NCBI GenBank assembly: GCA_021846965.1
Contig: JAJZWA010000004.1
Location: forward strand, 52,665 to 116,664
Reading direction: 5' to 3'
Length of the DNA stretch: 64,000 bases
Origin: Pseudomonadota bacterium
Lineage (GTDB): Bacteria; Pseudomonadota; Gammaproteobacteria; Burkholderiales; Burkholderiaceae_C
Positions 24,883 through 34,166 of the stretch are shown one piece after another (the first letter of the stretch is position 1; every line of letters starts with the position of its first letter). A program made the position numbers and the translations under genes. The notes beneath the pieces are model-generated. The model was not told the origin of the DNA. It worked only from the letters and a program-made list of their open reading frames with translations, and searched no databases.

Positions 24883-25449
24883 TCAGCCGACCTTGGCCGC
24901 CAGCGCCGCCAGGGCCTTGAGCTGGGTGGAGATGAACTCGCGCGTGGCGGGGTCGCTGAGCTCCAGAGTGTCGGCATGGACCTTGGTCGCCGCCTGGCCC
25001 ACCATGACCTCGGGCTTGTTGAGCACATGCGCGTCCAGGAACACCAGGCTCTGGCGCAGGTGGTATTGGGCGCGGGCACCGCCCAGCAGGCCCGGCGAGG
25101 CGGTCTGGATCGCCACGGCCTTGCCGGCGAAGGGCTGAGGCGTCAGGCGCGACAGCCAGTCGATGGCATTCTTGAGCGCTCCGGGCACCGAGTAGTTGTA
25201 CTCGGGCGTGACGATGATCACCCCGTCGGCCGCGCGGATCTGCTCGGCCATCGCCACCACCGGGGCGGGAAAGCCGCCGGCCTGCACGTCGGCGTCGTAA
25301 TGGGGGAACTCGCCCACCGAGCCGAGCCCCGCGATGGACACCCCTGCCGGCGCCAGCGCCGGCAGGGCGCGCGCGATGGCGGCATTCAGCGAGCCCTTGC
25401 GCAGGCTGCCGAGCATGGTGACGAAATGAAGCTTCCTGGATTCGCTCAT
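24883..25449 (-). CDS. NAD(P)H-dependent FMN reductase
   Basis: 188 aa flavodoxin-fold enzyme. The phosphate loop is MLGSLRKGSLNAAIAR and the second signature is VIIVTPEYNYSVPGALKNAIDWLSR. Likely a quinone or azo reductase. It follows the PPOX-type gene by 86 bp and the GST beyond it, all on the minus strand, and so is a plausible last gene of a LysR-controlled electrophile-defence group. Confidence 0.9.
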   Translation of the reverse strand: MSESRKLHFVTMLGSLRKGSLNAAIARALPALAPAGVSIAGLGSVGEFPHYDADVQAGGFPAPVVAMAEQIRAADGVIIVTPEYNYSVPGALKNAIDWLSRLTPQPFAGKAVAIQTASPGLLGGARAQYHLRQSLVFLDAHVLNKPEVMVGQAATKVHADTLELSDPATREFISTQLKALAALAAKVG

Positions 25450-25535
25450 CGTGGGATTCCCCTGTTGTTGGTCCCGGTATTTCAGCAGATCGCGGGAATC
25501 CGCGCCGGGCGCTGCGCGGGCGCAATCCGCGCGGC

Positions 25536-26471
25536 TCAGTCGGGAAGGTAGGGGGAAAGCTCCAGCAGCCGCCAGCGCTGGCGCAGCGCGGCCGGTCGGT
25601 GGACCACGCGATCCACGTGCAGCAGCACCCCGCGCTCGGCACCGCCCAGTGCCGCCGCATGCTCCGGGCCCAGCACTTCGGCGCGGCCGGCCACGTGCAC
25701 CAGGTCCCCGGTCTCGAAGTCCGGGAACACCAGGCCGGCGCGGGGCTCCAGCAGCAGGTTGCCGAGGGTGTTGAAGTAGCGGTTGCCGGGAAAGTCCGCC
25801 CAGGCCAGGCGCTGTCCGGTGGCGTCCACCTGCACGAAGCCTGGCCTGCCTCCGCGGTGCGAGGCGTCGGCCCCGCCGCCTGCCTGCCCCTGCAGGGCCT
25901 GCGAGGCGATGAACAGGGTGTCGGCACGGCGCACCAGCTCGGCCGCTTCCCCCTGCAGCCGCGAGGCGGGCACCGGGGCGCGTGGCTCGCTGCCGGGAAG
26001 CTCCAGCCGCGGCTCGCGCAGCTGAATGTAGCGTGGGCAGTTGCCGAAGCTCTGCTCGACCTCCACGCTGAAGCCCGCGGCATCGAGATCGATCACGCGG
26101 CCGTTGACCCGGTTGCGCCGGCGCGTGCCGAGCTCGATGCCCAGCATGCCCACGCAGGCACCCAGGCGCAGGCTCGCGCCCAGCGGATCCTGCGGATGCG
26201 GCAGCGCCTGTACACGAAGGGTGCGCGCGTCGCGGGCCTGCACGAAGCCGGGCCGGCCTTCCAGCAGCCCGCACCAGGGCTGTCCCTCGGCGTCGGCGGC
26301 GCCGACGACGAGGAAGGGCAACTGGGCGAAGAAGGCCTGATGCGCCGGGGCCATGCTTTGCTGCACGATGCGAGCGCCGTGAAGGGCCAGCTGTTCAAGC
26401 GAGCCGGCCTGCTGCTGCAAGGCCAGTTCGCCAGCGTGGAACACACCTTGGCCAGGGGAGCTTTGCGGCAT
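25536..26471 (-). CDS. Pyridoxamine 5'-phosphate oxidase-family FMN-binding protein
   Basis: 311 aa. It has two split-barrel PPOX-like parts: an N-terminal one with FLVVGAADAEGQPWCGLLEGRPGF and a C-terminal one with RPGFVQVDATGQRLAWADFPGNRYFNTLGNLL. CPRYIQLREP in the centre is typical of the long form. These proteins bind FMN or similar cofactors; the substrate is unknown. The start lies 15 bp after the GST stop, so they are co-transcribed. Confidence 0.85.
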   Translation of the reverse strand: MPQSSPGQGVFHAGELALQQQAGSLEQLALHGARIVQQSMAPAHQAFFAQLPFLVVGAADAEGQPWCGLLEGRPGFVQARDARTLRVQALPHPQDPLGASLRLGACVGMLGIELGTRRRNRVNGRVIDLDAAGFSVEVEQSFGNCPRYIQLREPRLELPGSEPRAPVPASRLQGEAAELVRRADTLFIASQALQGQAGGGADASHRGGRPGFVQVDATGQRLAWADFPGNRYFNTLGNLLLEPRAGLVFPDFETGDLVHVAGRAEVLGPEHAAALGGAERGVLLHVDRVVHRPAALRQRWRLLELSPYLPD

Positions 26472-26486
26472 GGCGGGAGTCCAGGT

Positions 26487-27107
26487 TCAGCCAAGCCGGG
26501 AGGCCGGCATGGCGATGAAGCCGGGCAGGGCCTGCACCCGCGCCAGCCAGGCGCGCAGTCGCGGATAGGGTTCGAGCGAGATGTCGCCCTCCGGGGCATG
26601 CGCGGTGTAGGCGTACATGGCCAGGTCGGCGATGGTGGGGGTGGCGCCGGCGAGGAAGCCCTCGCCCTCGAGCAGCTCGTCCATGCGCGTGAACAAGGCC
26701 TGTGCGGTCGCGATCGCCTCGGCAGGATCGGTCGCGCGCCGGAACACCCGGACCGCGCGGGCACGCGCCGCTCCGAAGGCCAGGGGTCCGGCGGCCAGAG
26801 AGAGCCAGCGCTGCACCCGCGCCGCGCCGACGGGGTCGCGCGGCAGCCAGGACCCATCGTCGTAGCGCAGGGCCAGGTACACCAGGATGGCGTTGGAATC
26901 GCTCACCACGGTGCCCGAGTCATCGATCACCGGCACCTGCCCGAAGGGATTGAGTGCCAGGAAGGCCGGCTGGCGCTGCTCGCCGGAGGGCAGGTCGATC
27001 TCACGGATTTCATGAGGCAGGCCGAGCATGCGCAGCAGCAGTTCGACGCGGTGGCAATGCCCGGAAAGACGATAGCGGTACAGCACGATGGGTTTTGCGA
27101 GGGACAT
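26487..27107 (-). CDS. Glutathione S-transferase
   Basis: 206 aa. The N-terminal thioredoxin-like domain reads VLYRYRLSGHCHRVELLLRMLGLP, with FGQVPVIDDSGTVVSDSNAILVYLA carrying the cis-proline and the glutathione-binding SDSNAI. The C-terminal helical domain follows (ATPTIADLAMYAY, the N-capping box). It conjugates or reduces electrophiles with glutathione in the cytoplasm. The ATG at 27107 is preferred; the ORF track extends 28 codons upstream into the promoter. It is divergent from a LysR gene with a LysR-type box between them. Confidence 0.9.
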   Translation of the reverse strand: MSLAKPIVLYRYRLSGHCHRVELLLRMLGLPHEIREIDLPSGEQRQPAFLALNPFGQVPVIDDSGTVVSDSNAILVYLALRYDDGSWLPRDPVGAARVQRWLSLAAGPLAFGAARARAVRVFRRATDPAEAIATAQALFTRMDELLEGEGFLAGATPTIADLAMYAYTAHAPEGDISLEPYPRLRAWLARVQALPGFIAMPASRLG

Positions 27108-27204
27108 GGCGGGGCTCCAGCTGCAGGGTGGGTGGATCCAAGGCTTGTGCCGAGCATTGTGGCCCCGAAGGATCGTGCAATAAAGGGTCATGAATGCAAT
27201 TGAC

Positions 27205-27223
27205 TACGCCATAAAGCGGCGTA
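27205..27223. promoter_or_regulatory. LysR-type binding site between GST and LysR genes
   Basis: TACGCC-N7-GGCGTA is a perfect inverted repeat containing the T-N11-A core of LysR-family sites. It lies in the 155-bp divergent spacer, about 40 bp before the LysR start and 98 bp from the GST start. It probably serves autoregulation and control of the GST group. Confidence 0.65.
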
Positions 27224-27262
27224 ATCATCCGGGGGAGCTTGGATTTCACGGGGACGCCATTC

Positions 27263-28156
27263 ATGGACAAATTGCGGGCGATGCGCGGCTTCGTCGCCAT
27301 TGCCGACCACGGCAGTCTCAGCGCCGCCGCGCACGCGCAGGGCGGGTCGCTATCGGCCACCGTGCGCCTGCTGGCGGCGCTGGAGGATCAACTCGGCGTG
27401 CGACTGTTCAACCGCACCACCCGGCGGTTGTCGCTCACCGAGGATGGCCGCCTGTACCTCGAGCGGGCGCGGCGCATCCTGGCCGACCTGGACGAGGCCG
27501 ATCGCATGGTGGGTGCCGGGCGCGCCGAGCCCGCGGGGGTGTTGGGCATCACGGCCCCGGTGCTGTTCGGGCAGTATCACGTGGCTCCCGCGGTGGCGCG
27601 GTTCCTGCAGCGCTATCCGCGCGTGCAGGTGCGACTGGTGCTGCTCGATCGCGTGGTCAACCTGGTCGAGGAAGGGCTCGACGTGGGTATTCGCATCGGG
27701 CATCTGCAGGATTCCTCCCTCGTCGCGCTGCGCGTGGGAGAGATCCGCCGGGTGGTGGTGGCCAGCCCCGAGCTGCTGCAGCGTTGCGGCACGCCGAGCC
27801 ATCCCCGCGAGCTGGCCGATCTGCCCTGCCTGCGCTTCGACAGCGCCGAGGCAGGTGTCTGGAGTTTTCGCGACCGGGCGCAGGGCACCGAGTTCAAGGT
27901 CCCGGTGCAGGGCGCCCTGCAATGCAACCTGGCCGCGCCGGTCCTGCACGCCTGCGCGCAGGGCCTGGGCTTTTGCCGGGTGCTGTCCTACCAGGCCGCG
28001 CCCTGGCTGGAGCAGGGGCGTCTGCGCATCGTGCTGGAGGACTTCGAGGTGGAGCCCTGGCCGGTCAGCCTCACCTACCCCAGCGCGCGCTGGCTGTCGG
28101 CACGCACGCGCGCCTTCCTCGATGCCATGTCCGAGGAATTGCGCGACGCTTTGTGA
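27263..28156 (+). CDS. LysR-family transcriptional regulator
   Basis: 297 aa. The winged helix-turn-helix covers about residues 3-62 ([41 protein letters not shown]), followed by the periplasmic-binding-like effector domain ([33 protein letters not shown]). The ATG at 27263 with GGGGA upstream is preferred to a TTG 24 bp earlier. It is divergent from GST/PPOX/FMN reductase and probably regulates them in response to a co-inducer not evident from sequence. Confidence 0.9.
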   Translation: MDKLRAMRGFVAIADHGSLSAAAHAQGGSLSATVRLLAALEDQLGVRLFNRTTRRLSLTEDGRLYLERARRILADLDEADRMVGAGRAEPAGVLGITAPVLFGQYHVAPAVARFLQRYPRVQVRLVLLDRVVNLVEEGLDVGIRIGHLQDSSLVALRVGEIRRVVVASPELLQRCGTPSHPRELADLPCLRFDSAEAGVWSFRDRAQGTEFKVPVQGALQCNLAAPVLHACAQGLGFCRVLSYQAAPWLEQGRLRIVLEDFEVEPWPVSLTYPSARWLSARTRAFLDAMSEELRDAL

Positions 28157-28329
28157 ACAATGTCGCCGCAAAGCGCGACTACGGGCTTTCTCGCAAGGCA
28201 GGGCCGGGCGTCGGATGTATCCTTGGGCACCCCCTGCGTGCCTTCGCGCCGGCCCGGATCGGCGCGCGGCACGCAGTTCACGCCACGGTCCGGTCCGTCG
28301 GCGCCAACCTTTTCACACTAGCGAGACCC

Positions 28330-29958
28330 ATGCTCCAAAAACTTCGCATCGGACCGCGGCTCACCCTGGCCTTCGCAATACTCGTTCTCCTGTTGTTGGC
28401 GACCAGCGCCTTCGGGGTCATGCAGCTCTCGCGCATCGACGCCACGCTCAAGGACATCATCACCGTGCGCGTGGCGGCCGAGCGAGCCGCCAACACCGCG
28501 TTCAGCAATTTCCAGGGCACCACCCGCGTGACCCTGGTCTGCCTGCTGCAATACAACTGCGCGGAAAACAATGTCAAGCAGATCCACGCCAACCAGAAAT
28601 CGACCAACGTCGCAGTGACCCAGCTGTCGCATATGGTGCTGGATCCGAAGGCGGCGGCCGACGTCCACGCCCTGCAGACCGCGCTGCATGCCAGCCGCGG
28701 GGCCGAGCTGGCCGTGCTGGCCAAGATGAACGCCGGGGACTTCGCCGGCGCCACGCAGGCCTACCTGCAGCAGTCGCTGCCCAGGATCGGCGCGCTGCAG
28801 GGCGCGATGGAAAAGCTGCTCGCCGACCAGAAGGCGGACATCGACGCCATGTACGCGGCCAGCCAGGCCAACTACCACGCCACGGTCAAGCTCAGCATCG
28901 GCGCCGGGGTGCTGGGGGTGGTGGTGGCCGTGGTGCTGGCGCTGCTGATCACCCGCTCCATCGCGAGCCCGCTGGGCGAGGCGGTGAAGGTCGCGCAGGC
29001 CGTGGCCGGAGGGGACCTGACGGTGCGGGTCGATTCCAGCGCGCGTGACGAGACCGGTGCGCTGCTGCGGGCCATGCAGGAGATGGTCGATCGCCTGGGC
29101 ACGGTGATCGGCTCGGTACGTCAGTCGGCCTCGCAATTGCTGGCCGCCTCGGCGCAGGTGTCCTCCACCTCGCAGAGCCTGTCGCAGTCGGCATCCGAAC
29201 AGGCGGCCTCGGTCGAGGAGACCTCGGCGACCCTGGAGCAGGCGAGCGCGTCCATCCGCCAGAACGCCGACAACGCGCGCCTGACCGACACCACGGCCCA
29301 GCAGGCCGCCAGGCAGGCGCAGGAAGGGGGCGCGGCGGTGCAAGGCACCGTGAGCGCCATGCAGTCCATCGCCGAGCGCATTTCCATCGTCGACGACATC
29401 GCCTACCAGACCAATATGCTGGCGCTGAACGCGGCCATCGAGGCCGCCCGCGCCGGCGAGCATGGCAAGGGCTTCGCCGTGGTCGCCGCCGAGGTGCGCA
29501 AGCTGGCCGAGAAGAGCCAGGCGGCGGCGCGGGAGATCAGCGACCTGGCCTCCTCCTCGGTGAAACAGGCCGACCGCGCCGGCAAGCTGCTGGCCGAGGT
29601 GCTGCCGGCGATCGGCAAGACCTCCGACCTGGTGCAGGAGATCAACGCCGCCTCCGAGGAGCAGGCCACGAGCATCCAGCAGATCAACCAGGCGGTGGCC
29701 CAGCTCTCGGCCGTGACCCAGCAGAACGCCTCGGCCTCCGAGGAACTCGCCGCCAGCGCCGAGGAGATGAACGGCCAGGCCGCCGCGCTGCAGGACTCGG
29801 CCGCGCAGTTCCGCATGCCCGGCGACGAGGCGCAGGAGGCCTCGCTCGCGCATGCGGGCGCAGCGCAGGCCGAGACGCGAAGCCGCGCAGAGCCCATGCC
29901 GGTGCCCGAGCTCGCGCCGGCGGCGCCCGCGCAAGGCGACGGTTTCGTGAAATTCTGA
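28330..29958 (+). CDS. Methyl-accepting chemotaxis protein, 4HB type
   Basis: 542 aa. Membrane segments at about 14-35 and 195-216 flank a ~160-residue four-helix-bundle periplasmic sensor. HAMP follows ([24 protein letters not shown]). The signalling hairpin is [31 protein letters not shown]. The tail is alanine/proline rich and lacks the NWETF pentapeptide that recruits CheR. The sensor has two cysteines ([10 protein letters not shown]), uncommon in this fold. No che genes are nearby. The start at MLQKLRIG is chosen since TM1 begins right after. Confidence 0.93.
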   Translation: MLQKLRIGPRLTLAFAILVLLLLATSAFGVMQLSRIDATLKDIITVRVAAERAANTAFSNFQGTTRVTLVCLLQYNCAENNVKQIHANQKSTNVAVTQLSHMVLDPKAAADVHALQTALHASRGAELAVLAKMNAGDFAGATQAYLQQSLPRIGALQGAMEKLLADQKADIDAMYAASQANYHATVKLSIGAGVLGVVVAVVLALLITRSIASPLGEAVKVAQAVAGGDLTVRVDSSARDETGALLRAMQEMVDRLGTVIGSVRQSASQLLAASAQVSSTSQSLSQSASEQAASVEETSATLEQASASIRQNADNARLTDTTAQQAARQAQEGGAAVQGTVSAMQSIAERISIVDDIAYQTNMLALNAAIEAARAGEHGKGFAVVAAEVRKLAEKSQAAAREISDLASSSVKQADRAGKLLAEVLPAIGKTSDLVQEINAASEEQATSIQQINQAVAQLSAVTQQNASASEELAASAEEMNGQAAALQDSAAQFRMPGDEAQEASLAHAGAAQAETRSRAEPMPVPELAPAAPAQGDGFVKF

Positions 29959-29968
29959 GTCCCGCGAC

Positions 29969-29992
29969 GGGCCGGCCCGAAGGCGCCGGCCC
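29969..29992. terminator. Hairpin between convergent genes
   Basis: A perfect 8-bp stem GGGCCGGC/GCCGGCCC with an 8-nt loop, 10 bp after the chemoreceptor stop and 28 bp before the stop of the convergent isochorismatase gene. No T-run, so termination strength is uncertain; it could serve both directions. Confidence 0.5.
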
Positions 29993-30020
29993 CGGCGCCC
30001 GGATCCCGCGGGGCAGGACA

Positions 30021-30593
30021 CTAGCCCGGGCGTGTCGCCGAAGGGCGCAGTTGTTCCAGCAATTCGCGGGTGGTGGCGGTCTCGCCCAGGCGCGGGAAGA
30101 TGCGCTGCACGCTGTTGGCGTGCGCCTCCCCGCTGAGATCGGTCATCGCGTCCACGGCGAGCGCGACGTTGAAGCCCAGCTCGTGCGCCTGGCGCGCGGT
30201 GGACTCGACGCCGATGCTGGTGGCGATGCCGCACAGCACCACCTGGGTGACGCCCCAGCGACGCAGGTACTCCTCGAGGTCGGTGCCGGTGAAGGCTCCC
30301 CAGGTGCGCTTGGTCACCAGGTGGTCGCCCGCCTGGGCGCCCAGCTCGGGCAGCAGGGTGGACCAGTTGGGATCCTGCGACGCCGCCCGACGCGGCTGCT
30401 CGCAGCGGCCGGGGGCGGTGCCGGCGACATTGACCAGCACCACGGGCAAGCCGCGGCCCCGGAAGGCGTTGGCGAGGCGCGCTGCCTGCGCCACCACCGC
30501 CGGGACCGGGTGGGCGGTGGGCAACACGGCAACTCCCTGCTGCAGGTCGATGACGATCAGTGCGGTCTTGGGGTCGAGGGGGCTCAGGCTCAT
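30021..30593 (-). CDS. Isochorismatase-family hydrolase lacking the usual cysteine
   Basis: 190 aa cysteine-hydrolase fold. The Asp of the triad (LIVIDLQQG) and the Lys (VTKRTWGAF) are present. The nucleophile block reads CGIATSIGVESTARQA, where Gly takes the place of the usual Cys before Val. The codon is GGC, so no single-base slip is suggested. It may have a different mechanism or be a non-enzymatic member; similar TSIGVESTAR proteins exist as I recall. It is 79 bp after the mtrB-like gene and could be the last gene of that transcript. Confidence 0.8.
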   Translation of the reverse strand: MSLSPLDPKTALIVIDLQQGVAVLPTAHPVPAVVAQAARLANAFRGRGLPVVLVNVAGTAPGRCEQPRRAASQDPNWSTLLPELGAQAGDHLVTKRTWGAFTGTDLEEYLRRWGVTQVVLCGIATSIGVESTARQAHELGFNVALAVDAMTDLSGEAHANSVQRIFPRLGETATTRELLEQLRPSATRPG

Positions 30594-30672
30594 CGATGCG
30601 AATGCGAGGATGGTGGCCAGAGTGTAGTCGCTCGACCCCGTGGGGGCGTCGGCCGCTGGGGCGGCCGCGGGC

Positions 30673-33087
30673 TCACTGGAAGGAATACAGGTACTCGGCG
30701 TACACCGCGTTGACCGAGACCGTCGGGTTCTGCTCATTCCAGGGCAGCACGCTGGTGGGCGTGTAGCCCATCATCTGCGCCAGGTACATGTAGTCGTTCA
30801 CGTCGTAGCGGGCGTACATGTAGCCGAAGTGCAGGGCGCTTTGCGGGTTGAGCTTGTACTTGGCGGCCAGATCCAGGCGCGTGATCTTGGTCTTCAGGTC
30901 CGGCACGTTGCCGCAGGTGTAGCCGCTGGTGCTGGGCGTGGCGCAGCTCAGCGCCGTGGCGGCGGCCTTGCTGCCGCTGCCCGGAACGACGGCCGTGTTC
31001 TCGTTGTTCGTGTCCTCCGAGTACGAGAGGCTCGCCATCAGGCTGAGCTTGTCGTCCATCAGCCCGGCCTGCTTGAAGGCCGCTCCCAGGGTGAGCGCCT
31101 GATCGCGCAGCCCGGTCACCCAGTTGAAGCCGGCGCCGCTGGCGGCGGACACGCCGTCGGTGGCCTGGCGCTGCCAGGTGGCGAACACGCTGGCGCTGCG
31201 CTGGTTGCCCAGCTGATAGTCGCCTTCCAGGTCGACGGTGGCGTCGTGGCCGCTTTGCCGGCCCAGCACCGAGTCGCCGTACTGGTCGTTGCCCACGGCC
31301 CCGTCGAGACTCATGGTGAACTCGCTGTTGACCATCCAGTTCACCCCGAAGTGCCCCTGCAGCTGCCTGCGCGAGGCATCGAAGAAGGCCACCCAGCCGG
31401 GCATGTCGGCCTCACCGCTGTTCATGTCGGTGATCGGGTTGTAATAGCTGGTGTTGAGGGTCGCCTTGCGGTTGGCCCATTTCACGCCCGCGAGGAAGTT
31501 CAGGCTGCCGTGGGGGCGCAGGTAGTAGTCCAGCTTGACGGTGTTTTCCCGGCTCTGGGGCACCGCTGCGCAACCCGTGGGCGACACCCCGGTGCCGGTG
31601 TACAGATCGTTGGGCGTCACCAGGTTGGCCGTGTAGGCGTTGCTGTCGCACCAGCGCTCCACGCGTTCGTTCTGCAGGGCCAGGTGCAGGCGCTGGCCGG
31701 GCAGGAAGCGCCAGTCGCCGCCCAGCTTGGTCTGCAGGTGGCTGTTGCTCATCGGAATGTTGTACACGCTGAACCAGTCGGTCCCGGGGCCGCTGTCGGG
31801 GGCCTCGAAGTTGTACAGGTACGAGGCCGTCTGGTTGTCGCGCTTGCTGTAGATCATGCCCGCCGACAAGGTCATGGTCTTCGTGGTCTGGTGGGTCAGG
31901 CTCCAGTTGGCGTGCTGCGTGACCACCAGTCCGTCCAGCGAGCCCACGGGCAGTCCGCCGAGGCTGGTCGGGCCGGTCCCGATCTGCGCCGGCTCGTAGG
32001 CGTAGGACATGTTCTGGGTATTGCGCCCGTAGGAATAGCCGGCGACCAGCAAAGTCTTCGGATTGAAGTGGTAGCCGCCGCTGAACTGCAGTTCATTGTC
32101 GGTGTTGCTCGGCGGCGTGGATTCGACGTCCAGCGGGTAGGTGCTGCCGACCACGGCCCCGGTGGTGACGTTGTTGCGGTAGGGGTTGGGAAACCACACG
32201 CCGTTGTAGTCGTCGTGGAACATCGAGCCGTAGTAGGCACCGGTGAAGAATCCTTTCTCACCCGCCCAGTTCAGGGCCAGCTGGAAGTTGTTGGTCTTGT
32301 ACTGGGTCGGATAGGGCAGACCGAGGGTCTTCTGCCCGCCGAGATTCGACGTGAACCGGGTTCCCGACTGGGTGATGATGCCGCCGGTCAGTGAATCGAC
32401 CATGGCCGAGGCCAGGATGGCGCCGGTCTCGCGGATGCTGGTCCAGTGGAAGGTCAGGTCCCATCCCAACTTCAGCTGGTGGCTGGCGTCGAGCCGGGTG
32501 GTGTTGCGCTGCACGTACAGGTGGTCGGTGTGGAAGAACTGCTGCTGGTCGGCCGTCAGGCCCTGCGTGCCGGTTCCGGCGGTGCTGATGTAGCCGAAGG
32601 TGGACGGCAGGGTGTACACGTTGCCGCCGGGGTTGCCGAGCAGTGGGGTCTGGAAGCTGCCCGGGGCCGTGGTCAGCGAATCGCCGCCGTAGTTGCGCAA
32701 CTGGTCGAAGCTCAGGCCCAGGCTCCAGCTGCCCTGGTTGGCGATCCCGCCGGACACCGAGCGCGAGGTCGTGCCCAGCTTGCTTCCCTGCACGAACCAG
32801 GTGTTCGCTCCGGGTTGCTGGCCGTAGCCGTCGCCTCCACGCAGATCGAAGCCGCCCAGCAGGGTCGGGCCCGAGTTCTCCAGTCCGTTGTATTGCCCGA
32901 ACAGGTCCGAGCTCTGGTTGAGGTAGATGCCGCCGATGTCGAGGGTGTTGGTCGGCTTGATCAACTTGTCGAGGGCTCCGTCGGCCATGGCCGACGGGGC
33001 GACCGACGCTACGGCAAGGGTGGCTAGGGCGGCGCGCAGGGCGATGGTGATGGGCCTGGCGCGCAGCACGGTCTTGCGATGTGTCAT
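30673..33087 (-). CDS. mtrB: MtrB/PioB-type outer-membrane porin
   Basis: 804 aa. A signal peptide (IALRAALATLAVASVAPSAMA) is followed by a long beta-barrel of the MtrB/PioB family, with alternating aromatic strands and large loops, ending in an aromatic strand (VYAEYLYSF). The barrel wraps the decaheme cytochrome so that electrons can cross the outer membrane. The CxxC near the N-terminus of Shewanella MtrB is absent. The gene follows the decaheme gene by 22 bp with a strong AAGGAG site. Family lengths run from about 700 to 850 aa. Confidence 0.9.
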   Translation of the reverse strand: MTHRKTVLRARPITIALRAALATLAVASVAPSAMADGALDKLIKPTNTLDIGGIYLNQSSDLFGQYNGLENSGPTLLGGFDLRGGDGYGQQPGANTWFVQGSKLGTTSRSVSGGIANQGSWSLGLSFDQLRNYGGDSLTTAPGSFQTPLLGNPGGNVYTLPSTFGYISTAGTGTQGLTADQQQFFHTDHLYVQRNTTRLDASHQLKLGWDLTFHWTSIRETGAILASAMVDSLTGGIITQSGTRFTSNLGGQKTLGLPYPTQYKTNNFQLALNWAGEKGFFTGAYYGSMFHDDYNGVWFPNPYRNNVTTGAVVGSTYPLDVESTPPSNTDNELQFSGGYHFNPKTLLVAGYSYGRNTQNMSYAYEPAQIGTGPTSLGGLPVGSLDGLVVTQHANWSLTHQTTKTMTLSAGMIYSKRDNQTASYLYNFEAPDSGPGTDWFSVYNIPMSNSHLQTKLGGDWRFLPGQRLHLALQNERVERWCDSNAYTANLVTPNDLYTGTGVSPTGCAAVPQSRENTVKLDYYLRPHGSLNFLAGVKWANRKATLNTSYYNPITDMNSGEADMPGWVAFFDASRRQLQGHFGVNWMVNSEFTMSLDGAVGNDQYGDSVLGRQSGHDATVDLEGDYQLGNQRSASVFATWQRQATDGVSAASGAGFNWVTGLRDQALTLGAAFKQAGLMDDKLSLMASLSYSEDTNNENTAVVPGSGSKAAATALSCATPSTSGYTCGNVPDLKTKITRLDLAAKYKLNPQSALHFGYMYARYDVNDYMYLAQMMGYTPTSVLPWNEQNPTVSVNAVYAEYLYSFQ

Positions 33088-33109
33088 CTCGTGCTCCTTG
33101 TCTGGATCT

Positions 33110-34123
33110 CTAGCGCTGCAGGTAGGCGCCGGCGGGGTTGTTCGAACCGTGGACCATGATGTGGCAGTTCATGCAGCCCTCGCCCACGCCTCCTGCTGCC
33201 GGGCTACCCGGGATGGCGCTGAATCCGGTTGCGGTCGACGGGCCGGCGACGCCGGGGCCGAACATGTTCTTGCTCTGGTGCGGGCCGTCATGGCATTCCT
33301 GGCACAGGAAGGGCGGACGAGCCTTGAGCAGGGGCGCGATGTTCGAGCCGTGCGGGTTGTGGCAGTTGGTGCACTTCTCGGTGACCGGCTCGTGTTCCCA
33401 CAGGAAGGGGCCGCGCTTGTCGGCGTGGCAGGTCCAGCAGGTCTCGTTGATGGTCGCCTTCTTCATCAGGAAGGGGCCGACCGAGCCGTGCGGATTGTGG
33501 CAATCCGAGCACATCATCTTGCCCTCGGGCACAGGGTGGTGCGACAGCTTCATGAAGTCCGCGCGCCGGTCCTTGTGGCAGGTGTAGCAGACGGTCTGCT
33601 GCAGCCCCTTGGTGCGCACGGGATCGACCGCGGCGTGCACCTTGTGGCAGTCGTTGCAGGCCAGGCCGTTGACCTGGTGCGGGCTGCCCTCCCAGTGCGT
33701 GCGCTGGGTGCCGGAGTGGCAGGCCAGGCAGGCTTCGGCGCGGTTCGCGGCGCTGGACTCGGAGTAGGGCCCGGTGCGGTTGAACACCACGTCAGGCGGC
33801 GCGATCTTCCCGTTGACCGGCCCGCGCAGGTGCGCCAGGCTGGGGCCGTGGCAGCTCTCGCAGGTGGGGGTGCGCGGGTCTCCCGTGACCCCCATGGGGG
33901 TCTGGAAGAAGGCCAGCACCGGCTTGGACTCGTTCTCGTCGTGGCAGCGCGTGCACTTGGCGTCCTGCGCCAGGTGCTCCCTGGAACTCTGCGCGGCCGA
34001 TACGGACTCTTGCTGCGGGGCGCCCAGCGCCGGCAGCCGGATGGGGTCGGCGGCATGCGCCGCGACGGCCCAGCTGCCGAGCAGGATCGCGGCAGCCACG
34101 ATGACTTTCTGGGTGATCTGCAC
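33110..34123 (-). CDS. mtrA: Decaheme c-type cytochrome, MtrA/DmsE family
   Basis: 337 aa, close to MtrA/MtoA length and without the long N-terminal extension of PioA. A signal peptide (KVIVAAAILLGSWAVAAHA) precedes exactly ten CxxCH haem sites, at about residues 57, 88, 132, 156, 179, 205, 229, 251, 274 and 317. It would sit in the periplasm and inside the MtrB barrel as a wire through the outer membrane. The GGGAG ribosome site is clear. It lies between the monoheme cytochrome gene and the porin gene. Direction of electron flow (metal reduction or Fe(II) oxidation) cannot be told. Confidence 0.95.
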   Translation of the reverse strand: MQITQKVIVAAAILLGSWAVAAHAADPIRLPALGAPQQESVSAAQSSREHLAQDAKCTRCHDENESKPVLAFFQTPMGVTGDPRTPTCESCHGPSLAHLRGPVNGKIAPPDVVFNRTGPYSESSAANRAEACLACHSGTQRTHWEGSPHQVNGLACNDCHKVHAAVDPVRTKGLQQTVCYTCHKDRRADFMKLSHHPVPEGKMMCSDCHNPHGSVGPFLMKKATINETCWTCHADKRGPFLWEHEPVTEKCTNCHNPHGSNIAPLLKARPPFLCQECHDGPHQSKNMFGPGVAGPSTATGFSAIPGSPAAGGVGEGCMNCHIMVHGSNNPAGAYLQR

Positions 34124-34166
34124 CTTGTGCTCCCTAGGAACGGAAGAGGGGATGGCGGACTCGGGC

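Noticed and set aside
28318-30234. 638-aa minus-strand ORF
   Set aside because: Shadow of the chemoreceptor gene; low-complexity composition and no family features.
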